From positions 62,001 through 126,000 of the forward strand of contig NZ_BMML01000019.1 in NCBI RefSeq assembly GCF_014645815.1: 64,000 nucleotides of DNA, in the 5' to 3' direction. This stretch comes from Streptomyces fuscichromogenes. GTDB taxonomy: Bacteria; Actinomycetota; Actinomycetes; Streptomycetales; Streptomycetaceae. Made by a program: the position numbers and the translations under genes. The notes beneath the pieces were generated by a model, which did not search any database, was not told the origin of the DNA, and saw only the letters and a program-made list of their open reading frames with translations. This document shows, in pieces, positions 32,834 to 40,425 of this stretch. How positions within the stretch are numbered: position 1 is the first letter of the stretch; each line of letters opens with the position of its first letter.

Positions 32834-33709
32834 CTAGGTCGCCGATTCGGCAGCATGAGGACTGATCACATCGGCGCTGACCAGGGCGATGATGACGATG
32901 CCGAGGGCGATGCGGTACCAGACGAACGGCATGAAGCTCTTGTTGGAGATCCACTTCATGAACCACGAGATCACCGCGTAGCCGGACGCGAACGCGATCA
33001 CCGTCGCGAACAGGGTCGGGCCCCAGGCCACATCGCCCCCGCTCACCGAGTCCTTGACCTCGAAGGCACCGGAGGCCAGCACGGCGGGGACGGCGAGCAG
33101 GAAGGAGTAGCGGGCGGCCGCCTCGCGCTTGTAGCCCATGAACAGGCCGCCGCTGATGGTGGCACCGGAGCGGGAGACGCCGGGGATGAGGGCGCAGGCC
33201 TGGCAGAGGCCGTAGACCAGGCCGTCCTTGACCCCGAGGTTCTCCAGCGTCTTGCGCTGCTTGGGGGCGCGGTGCTTGCCGCCGGTCTCGTCCCGGGCGG
33301 CGAGCCGGTCGGCGATGCCGATGACGACGCCGACGACGACGAGCATGGTCGCGGTGATGCGCAGATCCCGGAACGGGCCCTCGATCTGGTCCTTGAGCGT
33401 CACGCCCAGCACCCCGATGGGTATCGAGCCGACGATCACCAGCCAGCCCATCTGGGCGTCGTGGTCCCGCCGCATCGCCTTGTCGAACAGCGACCGGAAC
33501 CAGGCCGAGATGATCCGCCCGATGTCCTTGCGGAAGTAGATCAGCACCGCGGTCTCCGTGCCGATCTGGGTGATCGCCGTGAAGGCGGCTCCCGGATCCT
33601 CCCAGCCGGAGAAGGCCGCGGTCAGCCGCAGATGCGCGCTGGAGGAGACGGGCAGGAACTCGGTCAGCCCCTGGACGAGGCCGAGGACCAGCGATTCAAA
33701 CCAAGACAT
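32834..33709 (-). CDS. uppP: undecaprenyl-diphosphatase, 3' end apparently supplied by the island
   Basis: The 291-residue membrane enzyme recycles undecaprenyl pyrophosphate for peptidoglycan synthesis and gives bacitracin tolerance. It has GLTEFLPVSSSAHL near the N-terminus and PGVSRSGATISGG at the second active-site segment, with eight or so membrane helices. The start at 33709 (MSWFESLVLG) is the family's normal one. The last codons (32834-32878) use AT-rich synonyms unlike the rest of the gene and end in TAG, whereas the displaced copy at 21989 uses GC-rich codons. The gene thus seems to be a hybrid repaired by the inserted element. Confidence 0.94.
   Translation of the reverse strand: MSWFESLVLGLVQGLTEFLPVSSSAHLRLTAAFSGWEDPGAAFTAITQIGTETAVLIYFRKDIGRIISAWFRSLFDKAMRRDHDAQMGWLVIVGSIPIGVLGVTLKDQIEGPFRDLRITATMLVVVGVVIGIADRLAARDETGGKHRAPKQRKTLENLGVKDGLVYGLCQACALIPGVSRSGATISGGLFMGYKREAAARYSFLLAVPAVLASGAFEVKDSVSGGDVAWGPTLFATVIAFASGYAVISWFMKWISNKSFMPFVWYRIALGIVIIALVSADVISPHAAESAT
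32879..32965. repeat. 87-bp direct repeat, right copy (candidate attachment site)
   Basis: 85 of 87 positions match 22034-22120. It lies within the uppP coding sequence, 45 bp before its stop. Confidence 0.85.
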
Positions 33710-33870
33710 GAAGGTACGGCGTCCCAGGGGTGAGAAGGGGGCTGGAGGTCGCGCGGACACGCGTGTTCACAGGGGCGCACGTGATCATGCGCGTGCCACG
33801 GCAGCGTATCGGGCCGGGGTGACAGCCGGGACACAGGGGGTTCGGCAGGTGGACGGTCGGCCACGGGGTG

Positions 33871-33924
33871 TTGACCGGTCAAGGTGCCGCCGCTTACGTT
33901 TCAGCTGGAGAAAGCGCTTGCTCC
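33871..33924 (+). promoter_or_regulatory. promoter with a LacI-type operator
   Basis: TTGACC (33871-33876) and TACGTT (33895-33900) are 18 bp apart. Immediately downstream GGAGAAAGCGCTTGCTCC (33907-33924) is an 18-bp palindrome with one mismatched pair and the GAAAGCGCTT core typical of LacI-family sugar regulators. Confidence 0.65.
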
Positions 33925-34008
33925 CGCACATCGGGGTGCGTGTGCGGCGCACGTCGGGCGGGACTTCGCCCATCGTCGGTACACGCACGAGGAGTGCTGA
34001 TCACGTCC

Positions 34009-35157
34009 ATGCCCCGCTCCACAGCCCCCTTCACCGGAGGGCGCATCAGAGCCGCCGTCGTCGGCGCCGGCGCCATCGGGCGCGGTTCCCATCTGCCCGC
34101 CCTCGCCCGGCTGGCCGCGGAGGGCGAGACCGAGGTCGTCGCCGCCGTCGACATCGATGCCACCGCCGTCGAGGCGATGTGCGCCGAGGCCGGGGTTCCC
34201 CACGCGTACACCGACCTGGACCGGATGCTCGCCGAGCAGCGGCCGGACCTGGTCACCGTCTGCACCCCGCCCACCCTGCACCGGGACCAGACGGTGACCG
34301 CGCTGCGGGCCGGTGCCTGGGTGTGGTGCGAGAAGCCGCCGGTGCCGAGCCTCGCCGACTTCGACGCGGTCGAGGCGGCGGAGGGCACCGACGGCGGGCC
34401 GTACGCCTCGATCGTCTTCCAGCACCGGTTCGGCTCCGCGGCCACCCATGTGCGGCGGCTGCTCGCCGAGGGGGCGCTGGGACGGCCGCTGGTCGCCCAC
34501 TGCCAGACCACCTGGTACCGGGACACCGCTTACTACGCGGTGCCCTGGCGGGGGCGCTGGGCGACCGAGGGCGGCGGCCCGGCGATGGGTCACGGCATCC
34601 ATCAGATGGATCTGCTCCTGGACCTGCTCGGGCCGTGGAGCGAGGTGCGGGCGATGGCCGGCCGGCTGGTGCACGACGTGGAGACCGAGGATGTCTCCAC
34701 CGCCCTGGTCCGGTTCGCGAACGGCGCCCTGGCCACCGTCGTGAACAGCGTGCTCAGCCCCGACGAGGTCAGCCGCATCCGCATCGACTGCGAGCGCGCG
34801 ACGGTCGAGCTGACCCACCTGTACGGTCACGGCAACGAGAACTGGCGCATCACCCCGGCCCCGGGCGTCCCCGCCGACGAGGCGGCGGCCTGGCGTGACT
34901 TCGGCCCGGACGTGCCCAGCTCGCACCTGGCCCAGCTGCGCGAACTGGTCGCCGCCATGCGCGCCGGGGAGCGGCCGCGCGGCAGCGGTGCGGACGGGCG
35001 CACCAGCCTGGAGCTGATCACCGCGCTGTACAAGGCGGCGTTCACCGACACGACCGTCCGCGCGGGCGGGATCGGTCCGGGTGATCCTTACTACACGGCC
35101 CTGCACGGGGGAGCCCCGGGCTGGGCGCCGGTCGAGCACGAGGAGGTGTCCGCGTGA
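34009..35157 (+). CDS. Gfo/Idh/MocA-family sugar oxidoreductase
   Basis: The 382-residue protein has AAVVGAGAIGRGSHLPALARL for nucleotide binding and WVWCEKPPVPSLADFDAVEA containing the EKP catalytic lysine. AYYAVPWRGRWATEGGGPAM and GHGIHQMDLLLDLLG follow, typical of sugar dehydrogenases. The start at 34009 is used; GAGGAG lies 14 nt upstream. It is translationally coupled (GTGA) to a PmoA-like gene, and a LacI-type operator stands upstream, so it probably belongs to a carbohydrate catabolic unit. Confidence 0.9.
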   Translation: MPRSTAPFTGGRIRAAVVGAGAIGRGSHLPALARLAAEGETEVVAAVDIDATAVEAMCAEAGVPHAYTDLDRMLAEQRPDLVTVCTPPTLHRDQTVTALRAGAWVWCEKPPVPSLADFDAVEAAEGTDGGPYASIVFQHRFGSAATHVRRLLAEGALGRPLVAHCQTTWYRDTAYYAVPWRGRWATEGGGPAMGHGIHQMDLLLDLLGPWSEVRAMAGRLVHDVETEDVSTALVRFANGALATVVNSVLSPDEVSRIRIDCERATVELTHLYGHGNENWRITPAPGVPADEAAAWRDFGPDVPSSHLAQLRELVAAMRAGERPRGSGADGRTSLELITALYKAAFTDTTVRAGGIGPGDPYYTALHGGAPGWAPVEHEEVSA

Positions 35158-36083
35158 GCGGCGAGCTGCGGATCACGCACACCCATGGCGACCGGATCAC
35201 CGTGACCGAGCCGGTCACCGGGGTACAGCTCTTCTCGTACGTCTACCGGCCCGAGGCGGACTGGGAGGCCCCGAGGCCCTACCTGCACCCGATCCGTACC
35301 CTGGCCGGGGACGTGGTCACCGACTACCGGCCCAACGACCACCGCTGGCACAAGGGTCTCTCCCTGACCGCCTCGCACCTGTCGGGCGCGAACCTGTGGG
35401 GCGGCAACTCCTATGTCCACGGCCAGGGTTACCTCGCCATCCCGGAACGCGTCGGCTCGATGCGGCACACCGGCTTCGACGAACTGTCGTCGTCCGACGG
35501 GCGCCTGGTGGTCGCGGAGCGGCTGACCTGGCATCCGTACGACGGGACGCTGTGGGCGCAGGAGCGGCGGCGCGTCGAGGTCCATGACGTGGACCCCGAG
35601 GCGGGTTCCTGGGCGCTCACCTGGACCAGCGAGATCACCAACTGCCGTGCCGAGCCCCTGCTGTTCGGCAGTCCGACCACGGCCGGGCGCGAACAGGCGG
35701 GCTACACCGGCCTGTTCTGGCGCGGTCCGCGTGCCTTCCGGGACGGCCGGATCATCGGCCCCGACGGGGAGGGTCCGGAGCTGATGGGCTCCCAGTCGTC
35801 CTGGCTGGCCTTGTCCGGCGAGCACGACGGCACCGACGGCCATGCCACGGTCGTCTTCGAACACGCCCCGGAGAACGACCAGTCGGGCAGCAACGGCGGG
35901 CACCCCGCCCACTGGTTCGTACGCAACGACCCGTTCGCCGGCATCGCCCCCTCCTGGGCCTTCCACGACGAGCTGGAACTGCCTCCCGGCGACACCCTCC
36001 GGCGCCGCTACCGGGTCGTCGTCGCCGACGGGGCCTGGGGACGCTCGGACATCGCCAAGTACCTGGACGCGCATCCCTGGTGA
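35154..36083 (+). CDS. PmoA-family (DUF6807) protein
   Basis: The 309-residue protein begins at GTG within the upstream stop codon. Its conserved motifs are YLHPIRTLAGDVVTDYRPND followed by HRWHKGL, GYTGLFWRGPRAF and HPAHWFVRNDPFAGIAPSWA. They match the family labelled methane-oxygenase PmoA, which in most bacteria sits beside Gfo/Idh/MocA dehydrogenases and sugar transporters. A role in sugar or glycoside breakdown is inferred from that association, not methane oxidation. Confidence 0.87.
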   Translation: MSGELRITHTHGDRITVTEPVTGVQLFSYVYRPEADWEAPRPYLHPIRTLAGDVVTDYRPNDHRWHKGLSLTASHLSGANLWGGNSYVHGQGYLAIPERVGSMRHTGFDELSSSDGRLVVAERLTWHPYDGTLWAQERRRVEVHDVDPEAGSWALTWTSEITNCRAEPLLFGSPTTAGREQAGYTGLFWRGPRAFRDGRIIGPDGEGPELMGSQSSWLALSGEHDGTDGHATVVFEHAPENDQSGSNGGHPAHWFVRNDPFAGIAPSWAFHDELELPPGDTLRRRYRVVVADGAWGRSDIAKYLDAHPW

Positions 36084-36152
36084 GCGACGGGGAGGCCGCG
36101 TCCGCGGGGCTGCCGGGCGGCTCGCCGCCCACCGCCGGGGGGAGTGGGCCGC

Positions 36153-36623
36153 TCAGGTGGCTTGCGGGCCGGTGACGGTCCAGCCCGGTGCCTGCGGGTG
36201 GGCCGTCAGGTCCTCGTGGCGTACCGGGTCGCCGCAGGCCGCGCAGGTGACGACCGGGGCGAGGTCCTTGCCGCAGCTGTGCTCGATCACCATGGGGCGG
36301 TCGCCGTCCGGATGGAGGTGGCGGTCGCCCCAGGCCATCAGGGTCATCAGGACCGGCTCCAGTTCCAGGCCGGCCAGCGTGGCCCGGTACTCGAAGCGCT
36401 GCGGCCGCTCGCTGTAGACGCGCTTGGTGAGGATCCCGGCGTCGACGAGGCGGCGCAGCCGGGTGGCCAGGATGTCGCGCGGGGCGCCGATGTTGCGTAC
36501 CAGCTGGTCGAAGCGGCCGTTGCCCAGGCACACCTCCCGCAGGACCAGCAGGGAGTACTTCTCGCCGACGAGCGCCAGGGTGTCGGCGACCGAACACGGG
36601 CGGGGGTGCTTGGGTGCGGCCAT
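36153..36623 (-). CDS. HxlR-family winged-helix regulator
   Basis: The 156-residue protein starts CSVADTLALVGEKYSLLVLREVCLG and continues FDQLVRNIGAPRDILATRLRRLVDAGIL, the HxlR winged helix. A C-terminal extension holds two Cys (VTCAACGD) plus an upstream Cys and His, possibly a metal- or thiol-sensing element. TAGACT sits 6 nt upstream of the ATG, so the message may be leaderless. It is divergent from the thiolase gene with two similar operator-like repeats between them. Confidence 0.92.
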   Translation of the reverse strand: MAAPKHPRPCSVADTLALVGEKYSLLVLREVCLGNGRFDQLVRNIGAPRDILATRLRRLVDAGILTKRVYSERPQRFEYRATLAGLELEPVLMTLMAWGDRHLHPDGDRPMVIEHSCGKDLAPVVTCAACGDPVRHEDLTAHPQAPGWTVTGPQAT

Positions 36624-36642
36624 GTGGTCAGTCTAGTGGAGG

Positions 36643-36691
36643 GTTGGATTTTCCAACTCTCGGGGTTATGGTGAGTTCGGTTTTCCTACTC
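36643..36691. promoter_or_regulatory. two operator-like repeats between hxlR-type gene and thiolase
   Basis: TTGGATTTTCCAACTC (36644-36659) and TTCGGTTTTCCTACTC (36676-36691) are 13/16 identical and exactly 32 bp apart, about three helical turns. The first contains the perfect palindrome GTTGGA-TTT-TCCAAC (36643-36657), and the second is framed by GTGAGT/ACTCAC. Confidence 0.65.
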
Positions 36692-36726
36692 ACTGGTAGT
36701 CGAGACTGGCAATCGAGGTCCCCGTG

Positions 36727-37899
36727 ATGCGTGACGCAGTCATCGTCGAAGCCGTACGCACACCCGTCGGAAAGGGCAGGCCGAACGGGTCCCTGGCACA
36801 TGTCCACCCCGTCGAGCTCCTCGCCCACACCCTGCGCACCCTCGTCGAACGCTCCGGCGTCGACCCCGCCCTCATCGACGACGTGATCGGCGGCACCGTC
36901 GACCAGGTCGGCGAGCAGGCCATGAACACCACCCGGTACGCCGTGCTGTCCGCGGGTTTCCCCGAGACGGTCCCGGCGACCACGGTGGACCGCCAGTGCG
37001 GCTCCTCCCAGCAGGCCGTGCACTTCGCCGCGCAGGGGGTCATGTCCGGCGCCTACGACATCGTCGTCGCCTGTGGCGTCGAGTCGATGAGCCGGGTGCC
37101 GATGTGGTCCAACGTGCCGGCCGGCAAGGACCCCTTCGGTCCCGGAGTCGCCGCGCGCTACCCGGAGGGGCTGGTGCCGCAGGGCATCAGCGCCGAGCTG
37201 ATCGCCGCGAAGTGGTCCATCGGACGGGAGGAGATGGACGCCTTCGCGGTCTCCTCGCACCGGAAGGCGGCGGCCGCGTGGGCGGCGGGGCGGTTCGACG
37301 CGCAGGTGGCTCCGCTGGACGGTGTCGGCCGTGACGAGTCGGTACGGCCGGGGACCACCGCCGAGATCCTGGCCGGGCTCAAGCCCGCCTACTACGACCC
37401 CGGGTTCGCCGAGCGGTTCCCGCAGATCGAGTGGAACGTCACGGCGGGCAACGCGAGCCCGATCAACGACGGCGCCTCCGCGGTGCTCGTCACCTCCGGT
37501 GAGACCGCGGCGCGGCTCGGGCTGCGGCCGCTGGCCCGGCTGCACTCGTTCGCCGTGACCGGCTCGGACCCGCTGCTCATGCTGACCGGCGTGATACCGG
37601 CGACGGAGAAGGTGCTGCGGCGGGCCGGGCTCGGCATCGGGGACATCGACCTGTTCGAGGTGAACGAGGCGTTCTCCAGCGTGGTGCTGGCCTGGCGGCA
37701 GGAGACCGGGGCGGACCTCGGCAGGGTGAACGTGAACGGCGGGGCGATCGCCCTCGGGCATCCGCTGGGGGCGAGCGGGACCCGGCTGACCACGACGCTG
37801 GTGCATGCGATGCGGGAGCGCGGCGCTCGCTTCGGCCTTCAGACCATGTGCGAGGCCGGTGGGTTGGCCAACGCGATGATTCTGGAGGCGGTGCGGTAG
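36727..37899 (+). CDS. acetyl-CoA C-acetyltransferase (thiolase)
   Basis: The 390-residue thiolase has the acyl-accepting Cys91 (VDRQCGSSQQAVHFA), VNGGAIALGHPLGASG with the active-site His, and MCEAGGLANA containing the second Cys. The length and order fit degradative or biosynthetic thiolases that join or split acetyl-CoA units. The ATG at 36727 is preferred to a GTG one codon earlier. The divergent HxlR-type regulator and operators suggest regulated expression. Confidence 0.93.
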   Translation: MRDAVIVEAVRTPVGKGRPNGSLAHVHPVELLAHTLRTLVERSGVDPALIDDVIGGTVDQVGEQAMNTTRYAVLSAGFPETVPATTVDRQCGSSQQAVHFAAQGVMSGAYDIVVACGVESMSRVPMWSNVPAGKDPFGPGVAARYPEGLVPQGISAELIAAKWSIGREEMDAFAVSSHRKAAAAWAAGRFDAQVAPLDGVGRDESVRPGTTAEILAGLKPAYYDPGFAERFPQIEWNVTAGNASPINDGASAVLVTSGETAARLGLRPLARLHSFAVTGSDPLLMLTGVIPATEKVLRRAGLGIGDIDLFEVNEAFSSVVLAWRQETGADLGRVNVNGGAIALGHPLGASGTRLTTTLVHAMRERGARFGLQTMCEAGGLANAMILEAVR

Positions 37900-37961
37900 G
37901 GGGCTGTGCGCCTCATGGGGTGCCGTGTGGTGTGGTCGCGCGGCTGCCGGAGCGTGGGGGC

Positions 37962-37996
37962 TGGTCGCGCGGTTCCCCGCGCCCCTTCGGGGGCGC
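37962..37996 (+). repeat. dispersed REP-like repeat, copy 3
   Basis: GGTCGCGCGGTTCCCCGCGC followed by a GCCCC-TTC-GGGGGC hairpin, between the convergent thiolase and TVP38-type genes; it forms a tail-to-tail terminator-like structure. Confidence 0.8.
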
Positions 37997-38760
37997 TAGC
38001 GCCGGGGGCGTAGGTGGTGGCGTTTCTGCCAGGCGAGTACCGCTCCGGCCACCGCGGGGACGACGATCGCGGCCACCGAGATCAGGAAGACCGGGGAGGT
38101 CGGGGTCGAGGCGCGGGCGCCTGCCACGACGTAGGCGGCCACGTTCGGGATCGAGCCGAGGGCCGTGGCCACCAGGAACGGGGTGCAGCGCATCCGGGAG
38201 ACGGCGGCCGCGTAGTTCGCGGCCCAGAACGGGACGCCGGGGAACAGCCGTACCGCCAGCATCGAGCGGAAGCCGTGCCTGCTGAACTGGCTGTCCGCCG
38301 CCTTCAGCAGCCGGCCGCGCAGCAGCGGGCGCAGTGCCTCCTGGCCGAGCATCCGGCCGAGCGCGAAGGAGAGCCACGCCCCGAGCACGGTGCCGGCCAT
38401 GGCCGCGCCCATCCCCGGCGCCGAGCCGAACAGCGCGCCGGCCGCCAGGTTCAGGATCGGCCGGGGCACGAACGCCACCGTGATCAGGCCGTACGCCACG
38501 GCGAAGACCACCACCGCGGTGGTGCCGGCCACCTGTGGCGGCCAGCCCTGTGTCATCAGCTTCTGGGGCTCGAAGAGCAGGACCGACGCCGCGGCCGCCG
38601 CCAGCAGCGCGACGAGCAGGGACAGCCGGGACCACGGCGACAGCAGCACGCGTGTGCAGCGCGCGCCGAAGCTCGTCGGAGCGGGCACGGCGACGGTCAG
38701 CTCCGTGGCGGCGACCCGGGGAGAGGCCGTGGCGGTGCCAGAGCGGTTGGCATCGAGCAT
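37996..38760 (-). CDS. TVP38/TMEM64 (VTT-domain) membrane protein
   Basis: The 254-residue protein has about five membrane segments and the VTT/SNARE-associated core: FVPRPILNLAAGALFGSAPG, then GAWLSFALGRMLG and LRLFPGVPFWAANYAAAV. Related DedA/VTT proteins are lipid transporters or scramblases. It is convergent with the thiolase gene. A cytoplasmic N-terminus of about 40 residues precedes the first helix. Confidence 0.9.
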   Translation of the reverse strand: MLDANRSGTATASPRVAATELTVAVPAPTSFGARCTRVLLSPWSRLSLLVALLAAAAASVLLFEPQKLMTQGWPPQVAGTTAVVVFAVAYGLITVAFVPRPILNLAAGALFGSAPGMGAAMAGTVLGAWLSFALGRMLGQEALRPLLRGRLLKAADSQFSRHGFRSMLAVRLFPGVPFWAANYAAAVSRMRCTPFLVATALGSIPNVAAYVVAGARASTPTSPVFLISVAAIVVPAVAGAVLAWQKRHHLRPRR

Positions 38761-38875
38761 TCGGCGACACTAACCGAAGCGGATGTGTGATCGCCGTATG
38801 GATGCGGCCCCTTGGGGGGATCCGGCCCGTGTCGGGCCACCGGAAAACCGTTCGACGTGGGGCGACGCGTCGGCG

Positions 38876-38989
38876 ATGATCTGTGTCATGTTCCGGTTCG
38901 CCTTCCTCGTCGCAGCGTCCGCAGTCGCGGACGCGCCGAAGGCTGCCGTTCCCGTTCTCACGGCCGCTGCCGACGGCGCCCGAAGCTGA
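38876..38989 (+). CDS. possible 37-codon leader peptide upstream of tuf
   Basis: A short frame starting at 38876 reads MICVMFRFAFLVAASAVADA, then PKAAVPVLTAAADGARS, and its stop codon overlaps the first base pairs of a strong hairpin. It could be a leader peptide coupling translation to tuf expression. A small secreted or membrane peptide, or no product at all, are alternatives. No ribosome-binding site stands out. Confidence 0.35.
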   Translation: MICVMFRFAFLVAASAVADAPKAAVPVLTAAADGARS

Positions 38990-39030
38990 CCCTCCCCGGA
39001 AAGTCCGGCGGACCCCGCAGGGGGAGGGTC
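38988..39030 (+). promoter_or_regulatory. attenuator-like hairpin before tuf
   Basis: GACCCTCCCC (38988-38997) pairs perfectly with GGGGAGGGTC (39021-39030) around a 23-nt loop, 54 bp ahead of the tuf start. Position directly after the small frame suggests transcription attenuation. Confidence 0.55.
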
Positions 39031-39083
39031 GGCCGGTTTCCCGGGGTCCCGCACTTCCTTCGGACACGCTTCGAGGTACAGCC

Positions 39084-40253
39084 ATGCCCAAGACGGCATA
39101 CGTCCGCACCAAACCGCACCTCAACATCGGCACGATGGGCCACGTCGACCACGGCAAGACCACCCTGACCGCCGCCATCACCAAGGTCCTCGCCGAGCGC
39201 GGCACCGGCACCTTCGTGCCGTTCGACCGCATCGACCGGGCCCCCGAGGAGGCCGCCCGCGGCATCACCATCAACATCGCGCACGTCGAGTACGAGACCG
39301 ACACCCGGCACTACGCCCACGTGGACATGCCGGGCCATGCCGACTACGTCAAGAACATGGTCACCGGAGCCGCGCAGCTGGACGGGGCGATCCTCGTCGT
39401 CTCCGCGCTCGACGGGATCATGCCGCAGACCGCCGAACACGTGCTGCTCGCCCGGCAGGTGGGCGTCGACCACGTCGTGGTGGCGTTGAACAAGGCGGAC
39501 TCGGCCGACGAGGAACTGGTCGAGCTCGTGGAGCTGGAGGTGCGGGAACTGCTCAGCGCGCACGGCTACGGGGGCGACTCCGTGCCCGTCGTGAGGGTCT
39601 CCGGACTCAAGGCCCTGGAGGGGGACCCGCGGTGGGCGGCGTCGATCGAGGCGCTGCTGGACGCGGTGGACACGTACGTGCCGATGCCGGAGCGGTACCT
39701 GGACGCACCGTTCCTCCTGCCGGTGGAGAACGTGCTCACCATCACCGGGCGCGGCACGGTCGTGACCGGGGCCGTGGAGAGGGGGACCGTGCGGGTCGGC
39801 GACCGGGTGGAGGTGCTCGGCGCCGACGTCGAGACCGTCGTCACCGGGCTGGAGACCTTCGGGAAGCCGATGGACGAGGCGCAGGCCGGGGACAACGTGG
39901 CGCTGCTGCTGCGGGGCGTGCCCCGGGACGCGGTGCGGCGGGGGCACGTGGTGGCGGCGCCGGGGAGCGTGGTGCCGGCGTGGCGGTTCTCGGCGCGGGT
40001 GTACGTGCTGTCGGGGCGTGAAGGGGGCCGTACGACCCCGGTCGCGACGGGGTACCGGCCGCAGTTCTACATCCGTACCGCGGACGTGGTCGGCGACGTC
40101 GACCTCGGTGAGGTGGCGGTGGCCCGGCCCGGGGACACGGTGGAGATGACCGTGCGGCTGGGGCGGGAGGTTCCGCTGGAGGCGGGGCTGGGGTTCGCCA
40201 TCCGTGAGGGCGGCCGGACCGTGGGGGCCGGGACCGTGACCTCCGTGGAGTGA
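39084..40253 (+). CDS. tuf3: elongation factor Tu, divergent tuf3-type copy
   Basis: The 389-residue protein carries aminoacyl-tRNA to the ribosome. G-domain boxes GHVDHGKT (19-26), DMPGHAD and NKAD are intact. It is shorter than typical EF-Tu (about 397) and departs from it in well-conserved places, as in the third Streptomyces gene tuf3, which in other species encodes a kirromycin-resistant, stress- or stringent-response-linked form. Assignment as tuf3 rests on this divergence and its isolated position away from ribosomal protein genes. The last 24 bp are tandemly duplicated just after the stop. Confidence 0.88.
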   Translation: MPKTAYVRTKPHLNIGTMGHVDHGKTTLTAAITKVLAERGTGTFVPFDRIDRAPEEAARGITINIAHVEYETDTRHYAHVDMPGHADYVKNMVTGAAQLDGAILVVSALDGIMPQTAEHVLLARQVGVDHVVVALNKADSADEELVELVELEVRELLSAHGYGGDSVPVVRVSGLKALEGDPRWAASIEALLDAVDTYVPMPERYLDAPFLLPVENVLTITGRGTVVTGAVERGTVRVGDRVEVLGADVETVVTGLETFGKPMDEAQAGDNVALLLRGVPRDAVRRGHVVAAPGSVVPAWRFSARVYVLSGREGGRTTPVATGYRPQFYIRTADVVGDVDLGEVAVARPGDTVEMTVRLGREVPLEAGLGFAIREGGRTVGAGTVTSVE

Positions 40254-40280
40254 GCGGGACCGTGACCTCCGTGGAGTGAG
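40229..40280. repeat. 26-bp perfect tandem duplication across the tuf stop codon
   Basis: Positions 40229-40254, including the last codons and TGA of tuf, are repeated exactly at 40255-40280. Confidence 0.95.
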
Positions 40281-40317
40281 GTCGCGGTGGGTGGGGGACT
40301 GCGGGCCGGTGGGGGCC

Positions 40318-40360
40318 GGTCGCGCAGTTCCCCGCGCCCCTTTCGGGGCGCCGTCGTGAC
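40318..40360 (+). repeat. dispersed REP-like repeat, copy 4
   Basis: GGTCGCGCAGTTCCCCGCGC followed by a CCCC-TTT-CGGGG hairpin and CGTCGTGAC; closest to copy 1. Confidence 0.85.
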
Positions 40361-40425
40361 CGTCGCTCCATGGGCCCTGTGCGGGCCCTGCGCCTCGGTC
40401 GGCCTGCGCAACGCACAATGGGGGA

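Noticed and set aside
21989..33000. tRNA gene as integration target
   Set aside because: No tRNA-like cloverleaf was recognised at either island end; the shared sequence is uppP coding sequence.
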